From: Elysia chlorotica
Taxonomy: Eukaryota; Mollusca; Gastropoda; Plakobranchidae
Length of the DNA: 64,000 nucleotides
Reading direction: 5' to 3'
Assembly (NCBI GenBank): GCA_003991915.1
Contig: RQTK01000103.1
Span: 270,539 to 334,538 of the forward strand
Positions 28,593 through 40,900 of the stretch are shown here, one piece after another. The notes beneath the pieces were generated by a model. That model worked only from the letters and a program-made list of their open reading frames with translations, did not search any database and had not been told where the DNA came from. Positions within the stretch are counted from its first letter, which is position 1; every line of letters starts with the position of its first letter. The position numbers and the translations under genes are program-made.

Positions 28593-31500
28593 AATTTTCT
28601 CCCTATCTCCCTCACTGTAGCCAAAACTTCAGGTTGGCAGAGACTCCTCAGTTTTTTTACACACTGGTTTTTACAAAAGTTCAGGCTTTAAGAGTTCTTT
28701 ATAGCACCAGGGAGCATGTTCCCCTGTCTTAACACCAATAGAATAAAGGAAAATAAAATTGAATCAACTCCCTTTTTCTCGATCCTTTTCTTTCTTCTTA
28801 CTAAATCTTACACATTTTTTGTGTGCGCTTTTTTTGTCTCTTGTCTCTGACAATCTCACCCTTTAACTTAGCTCCGTCAAAGCACATCTTTTGTTCAATA
28901 CATCATTTTTCCCCTTATAAATATTAGTTGTTGTTGGTTTTTTTACTTTTCAGAGTTTTTATTATACATTTAGTTTGCATTGAATATATTTTAGTGACAC
29001 TTTTTTCGTGAATGGAAAGTTTTTCCAATATCTTTGGGACATGTGCAAAGGTTAGTTCTGTGTTATTTCTTTTTGAAAAGTTTAACATTTTCTTTACTTC
29101 AAAACAGTTTGTTTAAAATCATTGTAGCTTTGTTAGCTCAATACCCTTGGAGCTGCCAGGAAAATCTCACAGCTGCATATTAGAAATATCAGGTCTATTA
29201 AAGTTTTCTTTATTTTATCAAATATTTGCTTAACGTGACATGTGAGATTGGTTAGATCAAAATTTCAACGAAACTAAACATAAATAAAAAAGTTTTTATC
29301 TCAAATCTTTGTCAATAAGCTTTGGAAATTCAAAGCGTTTTCCTGGTCACAGAATCATCTCTGCACAGCACTCAGTGGCAATCCATTAACTTTTGTGTGT
29401 GTTTGTATTTTATTCAGCTTTGCCTTTACAGATAGATATCTGTAGCTGGTAGACTTATAACTGAAAGTGTGTGCAGTTTTTTCTTTTTACTTATTTCTTT
29501 TTTTTTTCTTTTTTCAATACAGGTATACCGGCAAACAGTCAAAACTCAAGAAGCATTAATGCATGTATATCAAACCGAACAAACTGCCCTTATGATTTAA
29601 CACCTTTATCGCACACTCCACAAAGACTCCTTCACAGACTCCAATATTTACTCCGTAGTACTAGCCAGCCCTGTCCTCAGGTAACACTTTCGGTTGACCA
29701 CACACGCATGAATTAAAGCTCTTTTCCTTTTTAAAAAAATTTTAATATTCTTCCTTCATAGCCCTCTCCTGATTCCATGTATATATTCTGTGAACGGTTT
29801 TTCATTTCCTTCCTCCATTCCTCTTCTTTAGAACTTAACTCCAACCAACCAGCATTTGGGTTTTGTCATATCTTTCCATCCTTTTTTGTATATTCTGTAG
29901 AATTTGTAGACATTGCTCAAACAAAAATGTTGTTCGGTCAGAAAAAAAAAGAAGAAAAAAAAGAAAGAAAGAAAGAAACAGGACGTGTCTTGAATCACAT
30001 GGAGCACCAGTAGCTTGTTCATTTAGTGCTCTTGACTAGCAAGCAGGCGTTAAAAGTTTAGATCTCAACAGGTTCCTTATCTCTGTAAACCATTAATGGT
30101 AAGGAAATGTGGAATTCTGTTCCAATTGATTTGCCGATTGTTAATAGAAATGGATTTCTTTTATTTGACCTATGAGGTAGCTTCTTAGATTTTTTTTTTC
30201 CTATTGTTTTGTTTTGGTTGGTTTAGTTTTTTATTTTTGTTTTGTTTTGTTTGCAGTTAGTATAATTTTTCATTACCTCTTGAGTCCATTAACTGTAGAT
30301 ATCCTTTTTTCATTAGTAGAAGGTCAAAGGGAATAAATATACCTGATGCAAAAGCTATACCATTCTGAAACATATATATATACATGCAATGTTTCTTTAC
30401 GTTCATGCTTTGTATTTGTAAATCTTCCATTTTCAGTAACAAAAGCCAAAATGTTGACATCTATATTAATATTCTGTCTACAAGAGATTTGAAAACCCTG
30501 CTTGTAAAGCAATTTCTTGTAATGTGCTCCAGTGGTTTGTATTCTTGAGGGTTGGTGGTGGGGAAGATTGGTAAAAGTTCTGGTGTTATTTGTGACCGTT
30601 GGTGAGGTGGTATATATATATACATTCATGTTTGCAGTTGTAAGGGTTGCAGGTTTGAAAGATGGTTAGCCCTAAAATTAGGTGTGAAGTTGTGGGTTAT
30701 ATGTTTTTTAATATAAAGGTTGGTGATTACACACGGGACTGTGAAAGTACTTATTTGTTTGTGTACTTTAACTTGTACTCCTTTCAGTTCGCTTTCTTAC
30801 CTCAAGGTCTTCTAGCAGTACCAGTACCCTTACCCGTATGTGACAATTGTTCAAAACACCTTTCCTTTTTTTTATTATGTTAGGATTTAGTTTTTCTTTA
30901 CTTGTTTTGATTTTGTTGGCTTTGAGTTGTTTAGTTAATGATTTCACATTGCAATCTTGCTCTATATCATGAAGGTTGGCAGATAGGTAAAAAGAAAAGA
31001 CTGTACCAGTTTAAGTGGTGGAAGAGGTAACATTTCTACAAAATTATAAACCCTAAAATGAAAATTTGCAAGTATAATATACTGAACAATATTTGAACAA
31101 AGAGTCATGTAAGAAGTTCTTTTACTTTTGATTCTAAAAGTTTAAAGAATCTCTTTTCTGTTTCCTTTCTAACAACTGCTGCCATGTTTTGCCTCTAGCC
31201 TTATCTGCATTGCCTCAGCCTTGATTAGAAGCAAACATATCAGCAAGGTAGCTAGAGCCTCAGCTTTGTGTTGGTGTATGAAGATTATGTATTTCATGGC
31301 ATTGTCAAGTGGTTTAGTATCACAACAAACTGTTTGAAGAAAGTGGAGAGGAAGGGGGTAAGAGTCGGAGAAAGACTTGTTTTCTGTGTTCCAAAGTCTG
31401 ATGTGGTATGAAGTATTAAAGTTCCTCAACCTTGTTTCCCTACCTTGTGTATTCCATGACTGTCACTGCAAATCACAGCATTGAAACATTTTACCTCTGC

Positions 31501-34500
31501 TCTCAATGAAGGCTCTGGCTAGAGCTATGGTGGCCCGATCCGAAGTCTAATGTGGTATGAAGGCATTAAAAACCTTGTTTCCGCACGTGTACTACATGAC
31601 TGCATACCACACCTTAGTTATTTTCTTGAGGTGGGTATCTGTTTTAACTGAAGATTCTAGCCAAAGCCACAGTTGCCAGATCCAAAGTCTTATGTGGTAC
31701 GAAGATGATTTCAAAATATCATTTTTAGATCATTTGAAGATTCTTTTAAATTCCTCAACCTTGTTTCTATCTGATGTGTCCTCCCCCTTGACTGCAACCC
31801 ATACCACACCATTGTTAACCTCTACCGCGGACATCTGTTCTCACTGAAGGTTCTGGCCAGGTCTACAATCGCCAGAGTAGCCACAACACTCCTCAGAGCT
31901 CGTCTCCCACCAGTCCTGGACCTGCAGGCTCCTTCAGTTACGACCATGGTAACTTGTGACTTCTTACAGCCCTTTTTCTCCTTACCACCCTGTAACACTT
32001 GCTTTTCTTGCAAAATATGCAGTTGAGCAAATTTCTAGATTATTTTTTTTGCGGGTTTTGAAGATTAGATGTTGCAAAATTTCTGGAATATTTTTTTTCC
32101 GGTTTTAGAAAATAACGTTATGAAATTTCTAAATTTTTTTTCCCGATTTGAAGAAAATGAGACACTATTGATTAAGTAAAATGAATTATGTTGTCATGCT
32201 TGATATTTATGGAGTTCCCACGGAGGAAAGTGCTCCTCGTACTTTATGCTTAGCTCCCTGCGGCAGATCCAGTGCTCACTGGGATCTTTGATTCAGTAAA
32301 TGCAAGTGCAACTTCATAAAGTTCTGTTGGATTGATTTAGAATTCCTAAGCCGACCATGTCATTTTTTATCAAGTAAAATATGATCACTGTGGGCAAAAA
32401 TTATGAGAGTTATCAAGCCGCCACCAACTTTCCCTTTTTGTCTCTTGAAAAATGATGATTAAATTATGCCACAGAACTCTGCGTAACATTGTTTTTTTAA
32501 GCTTCTTTCCCTACAGTTTTATCGCATTCCGCTACAATAATACAGCCATACTTGATCTCCTTCTTTATTCGCTTTGTTTCTCTGTCTATGGTTGTGAGTT
32601 GCTTGTTTTGCTTATGGTGACTGGCTTTTATTTTTTGCGACATTAATTTTGTTTTTCTCCAAAAAGGTATGGTAAACAATCTCTGTTGACAGTGCATTAA
32701 TGATAAAAAACAGGACCATGTAGAAATAAGGCGTTGCACTTGCGATAATTTTTTAGTGAATTTCTGGATATGGTTCATATATCTGTAAGATAAAACATAT
32801 ATATATGTATTTTTTTTTATTTTTTTTTTACATTTTTTTTTATCTTACAGATAGACCAAAATAACAATGAACCACCATAAGAATCTTTGAATAATTCCCC
32901 ATCTATCTGTTTTATAGCGAGAAAAATCAGCTGGGACAATTATTTTTTAAGTTTCATTTTTCTAAAAACGACTAATTTTGACATAGACCATTATGTTAGC
33001 AGCATGATGATATTTATTTTTTTTAGAGAGCACCATGACAATGCTGCGTTTGAATCCTTTCCCCCACGTCCTACAGAATCCATGGACAGCGACAGCCTTC
33101 TATCCCCAGACCTGAATACGGCCACCAAAATTATTCTTAGCGACATGGGTACTTGGTTTGCATAATGCTTTTTTTCTTCTTTTCTGATATCTTCATGCAT
33201 GCCATGGGCTCATATATACTTACCATCTCTGCAACCTTTTTTCTATGCTTTTCATGCAATCCATATTGGTTCTTTCCTTTTCATTTAACGAATTGTTCTT
33301 CCACTCATACAAATTTTGTTACATTTCATAGAATTCAAAGTCAGCCTTTTGTAAGCATAAATCCCCATTTAGGGGTCGCAAAGTCTCATAAGAATGAGTT
33401 TACTTTGAATTGAACCGCACCCTGATGTTGAGGACAAATGCGGTTCCAAAGTTGCTACCTTTCTGGCACAGCTTCAGTGTTATGAATCTTGAACACTTAT
33501 TATCATCTATATAATATTCTATATCTCCCCACTTGTGTTTAAATTCTGCTGTGATTTGTCTCTAAGCATATATGTATTGGTAAATTTTAATCTTCGGCTT
33601 AATTTCCCAGTCTTGGAGTACATGTCAACAGCTTTATTTCATGGGATGCAAATCCATTTGAACCCTAGACATAATTTTCCCCCCTTAAAAAGAAAAACCA
33701 GCATATATATATACCAAGCATACCTTCAGACACTCATGTTATTTTGTGCACAGGGTATATGTGGAAAAAAAAAAGGATTCAGGTTTTTTGCAGTTTTAAC
33801 TTTTTCCTTCACAAAAAAAATCGTCAGCTATGCTATAGGCATCAGGCACTTAATTATGTTATTATTGTGCAGGCGAAGAAAATATCCAGGCTTGTTTCAT
33901 GTCAGTTTTGATTGGAGAAAATGTGAAGAAAACCGGAAAAGCAAAATACTTTCATTTTGTTATATATTATCACATGTATAACATTCCCTGCTAACAAATA
34001 TGTTTTTGAAAGTAATGCTGAGACCTCTCATGACATTATATAGGTGTGTAATCATTAACATCTTTGTTATTTCACTAATTGCACTTTTTGTGCTTTTTGC
34101 TTCCACATTTTACTTATTTTCTTTAATGAAGTTTGCATTCTGGGCTGTTTTGTTATGCTCTTTTTCTTTTAACACTTTTAAATGTTATATATTTTTTTTA
34201 TTTTATTTTTTAAAACTTGTTAAATGCTTGTTGGTTGGTTTTGGGGTAGTTGTTTTTTTTTTTGTATTGACTAATTTAAGGTAAAGTTGGCCAAAGATAA
34301 TTAAGAAAAGCTATTATTTCTGTGGCAGGAGATCTTGATTATCTTCAAACAGTAATACATCTTTAAAACGACTGAACTCACTGTGTAAAAAAAAATCATC
34401 CTAAACTTAATGCTAAAAAGTGCAATTGAAACTGTTCAAAGTAAAGAACAAGAGTGACAATAGGTTGGTGGTTGGTGATTGTGGAGTAGAAGGGGCAAAT

Positions 34501-34905
34501 TTCTTAAGGAATGTTAAACAGATGTCAAGATTTAAAATTTAAAAAAAAGAAGTATTTGTCCTTCTGAGAGTTAATCTTTCAGTAACGTATTTGTGTTTGA
34601 TAATTTTTGTTTTCTCCTCTGTTAATAATTGTTTTAAAATCTTCTTAATTTAATGGTACAAGCTTTATTACTCATAACTGCTATAAACCTTGCCCTTTGA
34701 CTTTATTATAAAGCATATCTCAAGAATTGATGATTATCAAGAATATATGATATGATATGTTTTGAAGGTTTGCATAAAAATAAGAGACTAAAATATACAC
34801 ATATGGCACAACCCTTTAGATTTCTCTTTGTGAAATTTTAGATGAAATACTTTAATTTGCCATCATTCTCCTCCTCTGTAATATTTAAGACGACAGTACC
34901 AGTTA

Positions 34906-34972
<67 letters not shown>

Positions 34973-37900
34973 NNATAATAATAATACTAATAACAATTAT
35001 AATAATAACAAAAATAATAACATCAACATTAACAATAATAATAATTATTATATTTAATGTTAATATCATCCGTATAAGCATTGTCTTTTCCATATTTTGT
35101 TCCCAACAGTATACTATTGAATATTAGCCATCTCCCTATAGCATCAATTTAATCAGAGTTTCTGAAAGCTTTCATCGTAGCTAACAATATGCCCTACAAA
35201 TCTAAATTACTTATTTTATGCGCTTTTCTGTCATCCGTATATGTTCACTCACAGCCCGATCTCTACTTTTCATGCTTTTAATTCCTCCATCCAACCGAAT
35301 TCATATGTGAATGTCACACCTACAACCCCCAGCTCTCTTCGCCACCTACCTGATAATACCTCTCTCCCTTGCCCTCCATCTAACCAACAGTCCAGCAACG
35401 ACAAACGCCGCATCACCTGAAGGATGGAGTAACAGACATGGCCCAAGACGAGCCCGGCAGCGCAAAGGCATCACCGAATTCGCTGCGGAGATCTCTGGAG
35501 ATGGAGAATGAGGAGACGGATGTGACCGAGCTTGTGGAGCAGCTCAAACAGTCGACCAACCTGCAGGAACAGGCGGACATCATACACTATCTCTACCTAC
35601 ACAAGTCAGTGACAGTTTAAATAGTATATACTTAAGTGGTTGATGGCACAGGTATCATACTACTTCAGTTCTGAAAATAGTTTCGATTCCACCTATGAAT
35701 GGGCTCCTCAGGAGACGAGAAAAATAAACTCTGGTGGTTTGGGTTCTAATGGGAAAAGAAGAAAATGAGCCTGTGAGTCCACAAACAAGTGATCAGCCGT
35801 TACATAATACTAATCTCTGCTGAACATAAGGTCTACTAAGTTCCCTGAATTTTTTTCAAATATACCCGCAAGATTCAAACCAGGGATCTAGTTCCCCAAA
35901 CACTCAAATCAGTGGCAAAAATGCAATCTCAGCTAGTGCACTTATCAAGTCAAAGAACTAATTGACATTCTTGTAAAAATTGACTGAATTGATGCACTTG
36001 AATCATTTTGAAAATGACGATTGAATCTGCAAATAGGAAGCATAAACAATTTATGAGTAGTTCTTGATATTAAAATGCCTACTTTGTGGACGAAAGTGGT
36101 AAAAACATTTTGAATGCTAGCTGTGAAGTTTCCTGTATCTTGTTTAAGCTGTCAGCTGCTGACTGCAAGTGTCTCCAGTCATCAAGGTCTAGATCTAATT
36201 TCTGATCTTTTTTTTTTTTTAGTAAGAACATTTATTACGTTTATTAAAAAGAAAATCATTGATACTTATTTATAGTTACCTGGAGCGTCATGTGGGTTGG
36301 AAAATTCATGGGGCTGACCAGTGTCCATTGCCATCAAACTTTCTGACATAGCCAACCTGTCCAAGTATTAAGCCAAATATCTAAGCATAAGGACGACTTC
36401 CAAGCAACACATATAATGCAATTGTTTACATTTGTCGACAAATGTAAAAATCCCATCAAAATACATTGTTTTAGTGTATAATTCATATTATGATTGATGA
36501 GCCGTCTTTAAAAAAACAAAACAAATCTGTCTTTTCCAACTTAAACATAGCAAACTGAACCATCCGAGCAATATTTCTCCTCTCACCATGACAACATAAA
36601 GTAAGCCCTTTCATTATATGTAATTTGATAGTTTCAATGATTTTGCCTTATTCGACTATTGATTAGATTTCCATAGTGGACAACCTTGTGGTCATGTGAT
36701 AGCCTGAGCTGATTTGTGTGGCAATATTAATGGGTATCAAATACACTCAAGAAGGCTGTGCAGCAGATTTACCGTGTTTGTGTTCGCTTTTGACAAAGAC
36801 TTTTGAATTAAATTTTGTACACAACACTAGTGATTCTGTGATAAATCAATGAATGTCTGGTGTATAAACAATATTGATCCCCTCTTCAAAGTTTACTGTT
36901 AAACCAAATAGATTAAAAGAAATTTTTCTCTTTAAGAGTTATACAGAATGAAAAGATCCAATGGCGCTGACTAACAGGATGCCAACTTCCTTACGGAATA
37001 AGACAATTTAATACCAATGTAGTTTTGAAGTAAATAATCAAACCTATTCATCGTGAAATTAATTTCAATATGCCTTTTCCTTTAAAATGTACAGTCCATC
37101 ACAAATTGGCAAAATAAAGCTTTTGCTGTCAAGCAAATACACTTGTAGGTGTAAAACGTGTTGATGTATATTATTTCATTGGCACTCTAACAGGCTAGAG
37201 GATCCACAGTGAAATCTTTTTCAGGCCACTGGATAAGGCCCTGCGCCCAATGGTACAATATAGACGGGAACTAATTCCAGGGCTTAAGCCCCAAAGCAGT
37301 CTAAAAATCTTGATTTTAACAACACTAGGCACTGCTGTAGGATAAGCAAGACCGACACGTTGCAGTGTTAATTGTATCTGTGGGAACATAAGGTTTGGCC
37401 TGAAAGAAGGTCAAGACCCAATCCAATGAAAAGTTTACTTGAGTGTCATGGTGTTTGAAACAATGGCTTAAAGTAGCATTGTAAATATACTCCAACCGAT
37501 TACATGTACGTGAACTTTCCAACGGCTGTAAGCAAGATCTGAGTTCCTGTGAAGGAGCTGCTAGTGGAACTCTATGAGAAGGTAGATGGTGCCAATACTT
37601 TTATTGGAATAGGAATCATAATTTAAGTCTATGACTATGAGACTCAATGGAGACATAGCTGAGTTGATTGGGCATGTGACTCCAAATGTGGAAACTCAGG
37701 ACTTTAATCCCAGTCAGATTACCTTTCAATTATGTTTTCAGTTGCTGTCTGTACAATGACACTTAAATTATCAGACTTAGGTCTCGTGACTCATCCTCAA
37801 GATAGCCTAGGTGCTGACTTTGAATTTTCAGAAATCAACCAACTTTAAACAAACATGTCTTTCTAAGGTTCTCTTAAATATGTATTAAAAGGTTTAAAAA

Positions 37901-40900
37901 AAACAACAACAAAAAACTAAACGAAGAATCTTGAGTGAAAATATTATAACAAATTTTAGTCTAGCTAGTAGCAACATGGTTTAAAGAAATCTTGCCTTAA
38001 TCAAAATACCCTACAAAAATAGGGCCCTGGTCTAAACTACTTTTTCTCTCGAAAATTTTAGAGATTGTTCGTTCTAGGTAAGGTGGAATCACATTTTGTA
38101 AAAAAGATCTAACATACCTGTCAAATGGTCCTGTAGAAGGAAACACGGCAGCAAAACTGCCCGTATCAAGGTAAATTCTGAAATCTTTATGCAAAAGATG
38201 CAGTTGAATTTGGTAGTATTTAGATATATGCAAAAGATGATGCAGTTGAATTTGGTAGTATTTAGATACAATTAATCATAAAATCCTTTGAAACCACCTA
38301 TCTGAGACATCAGGAATAAAGGGTACAGTCTTCAAATGGTTCCTTTACTACCTATCAGGATGATCACCATCTGTATAAAGTGAAAGCATTGTATCAAGTT
38401 ATTTATGTCTTGATTTAGTTGTCTTGGGTATGGGCCAGTTCTGTTCTTGATGTAATTCTCAACAATTGTATGAAATTATTTGTTCTTATGGTTTAATCTG
38501 CACCACTTTTACTCTGACGATAGCAAGCTACAGTAAAATCCACCTTTAAGAACATTCAAAATATGCCTAGTGGACTAATAATCAACTTATTTTTATCTTT
38601 CATATGTATCAGTTATTTTTATTTAGATCCTTAATCAAATTTAATATTCAGCAACATGAAGATGAAGAAGCTGAAAAAGTGCTTTTTATGAGTCCCTCAC
38701 ATCTGGTCTGAATTGTTTGTCTGCAGGGAGGCCATTGGAAGCAGTGGTGGCTTGTGAGACACACAGCGGGGATGCTGCGCAAGAGAGTGGAGGATCTCGC
38801 CCTGGTAACCACACTGTTTTGGTTGACCTTTTTGTATTTCTAGTAACATTGATAATAATATGTTCATTTATATAGCACTAAATAAGTCTGCGGAGTAGGG
38901 ACAGGAACAAATGGCTTGCTGTTGTGATGTCTGCTGGAGATCCTATCGACGAACACGGCGACAGATACAAGTAACAAGTAGTAATATAGCGCTGTCCCTA
39001 AAGGTAGCTCAAAGCGCTTTACAAAATATAAAAAAGTGCATCGCTAAAGTTTACTCATACAGACAATTCCACCACTCTCGTCCAGTACAGCAATATTTAT
39101 ATTTACACTAATAAACATTGGTAAGCCAATGTTACTTGATCTCAAGGAGGAAAAAGCAAGAACAAAGAAGTTGCCCCACTGTTTGGGTTGACATTTTTGT
39201 ATTTCTTTTTTTTACTTGACTTCAAGGAGGACATAACAAGAATAAAGAAGCAGTACAACTTTTGGTTTTACATTTGTTATATGTCTAGTATTTGATCTCA
39301 AGTTGGGTTGTTTGCTTAATGTCCAACCTCAGCACTATAAAGGCTATATTGTGGACAGATTCAAAGATTAATGTCTGGCAATTTGCTGCCACACAGAGAC
39401 AGTGCAAGGATACCTGAAATCCTGTCTCGGTCAGTCATATTATACTGACACTGACCCAACCAGTAAGGGACAAAATTGGACAAATACATTTTTTACCTGT
39501 CTTAGGTTTTGAACAGGAGACCCCCCAATTGAGATACCAACGCTCTGCCACAAGCAAGAACGAAGTAAAAGTACAACTTCAACAACTTAAGGAAACAATA
39601 GCAATGTAACTTGATTTCAAGAAATGAATAGTAAGAAATAGTATAACTTTTTTTTTAAAGCAAAAGGACAAGAGAAACAGGGGGAAGGGGGGGGGGGCTA
39701 ACTGCTTAAGTTTGACCTCTGTCTCTGCTGTCTGAAAACTTCTCTACTTAGTGTTACAGCTGTAACTGACTGCCAGTGTTGTGGTCTTGACAAACTTGTC
39801 AAGTCTCAAGTTCGAACCCTCATACCCTCTTCTCTCCAGGCGGCGACCGATCTCCTGGTCAGACAGAAGCAGTTGTCTGTGGGCCTCCCACCAGAGCATG
39901 AGACCATAATAACAAGGTGAGATTCACACTGGTATGGGCCTTATGCTCCACAAATTTGGTCAAACGCGAAGGAGGAAGAATTTCAATGGGGTTTTGCAAT
40001 ATACAACGTCGGCCACCCTGCGAGTATACCAGAACTCCTGTCTTAGACAATCACATTGCACTGACAACGACTTGACTAGTAGATGAGGAAATCCTACCAA
40101 CTAATTTTGCTTCAAAGTAGGACCGAATGTGTTTGCTTGTTACTTAACATCTAACGTCAGCACTATATTACTATATTGTGGATGGGCTCCAATACTATAC
40201 AAATGTAGATCCTATGAAGATAGACAAATAGAAGACGGACAGAGAGCTTATAGAGTTTAAAGCCACTGTAATATCTATATGAAGAGAGATAAGAAAACTG
40301 CACAAATATAAATTATTGAGAGAGCAGAAAGCGGCACAAATGTAGATCCTATGAAGATAGACAAACAGAAGACAGACAGAGAGCTTATAGAGTTTAAAGC
40401 CGCTGTAATATCTATATTATGAAGCGAGATAAGAAACCTTTCCAAATATAGACCATGTAGAAAGAGACAGAGGAAAACTGCACACATATTTTGAGTGGAG
40501 AAAAATGTACAATGACATATTTTATGTTGATTGAGAGAATCACTGTCCTGCATGTTTTTTGCAACTATTTTCTTTTACTTTTTTGTTATAAATTTCAGCA
40601 CTTTTTCCATCGAGTCAAAATACAGAAATTTTGTTTCCATCAGTTAACAAGCATTCTTGGGGTTGTTTTTTTTACAAGTAGTAATTTTTTTTTCCTTTGT
40701 GAATGCAGTCCCCTCCCACCAGATGAGCTTGCAGCCATTATCTATGATTCCTGTGGTGAGGATCACAGTACAGCATCTCTTACACAAGTAAGTTGCTTAA
40801 TCAGAACATGGCAGTTTTTTTCCCTATGTTATGTTTTGTCAGTTGTTTTTTTGTTGTTGTTTTTTTAAGTTGCCATCATCAAAAAGAAAACAAATGATTG

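Noticed and set aside
36552-36601. 50-nt acceptor/donor-bounded segment as the missing PHKA exon
   Set aside because: Length fits the 3n+2 requirement, but the required frame ends in TAA and the peptide has no PHKA similarity.
37195-37522. Overlapping minus-strand open frames in intron 25
   Set aside because: No motif, no PHKA similarity and wrong strand for the missing exon; probably repeat-derived.
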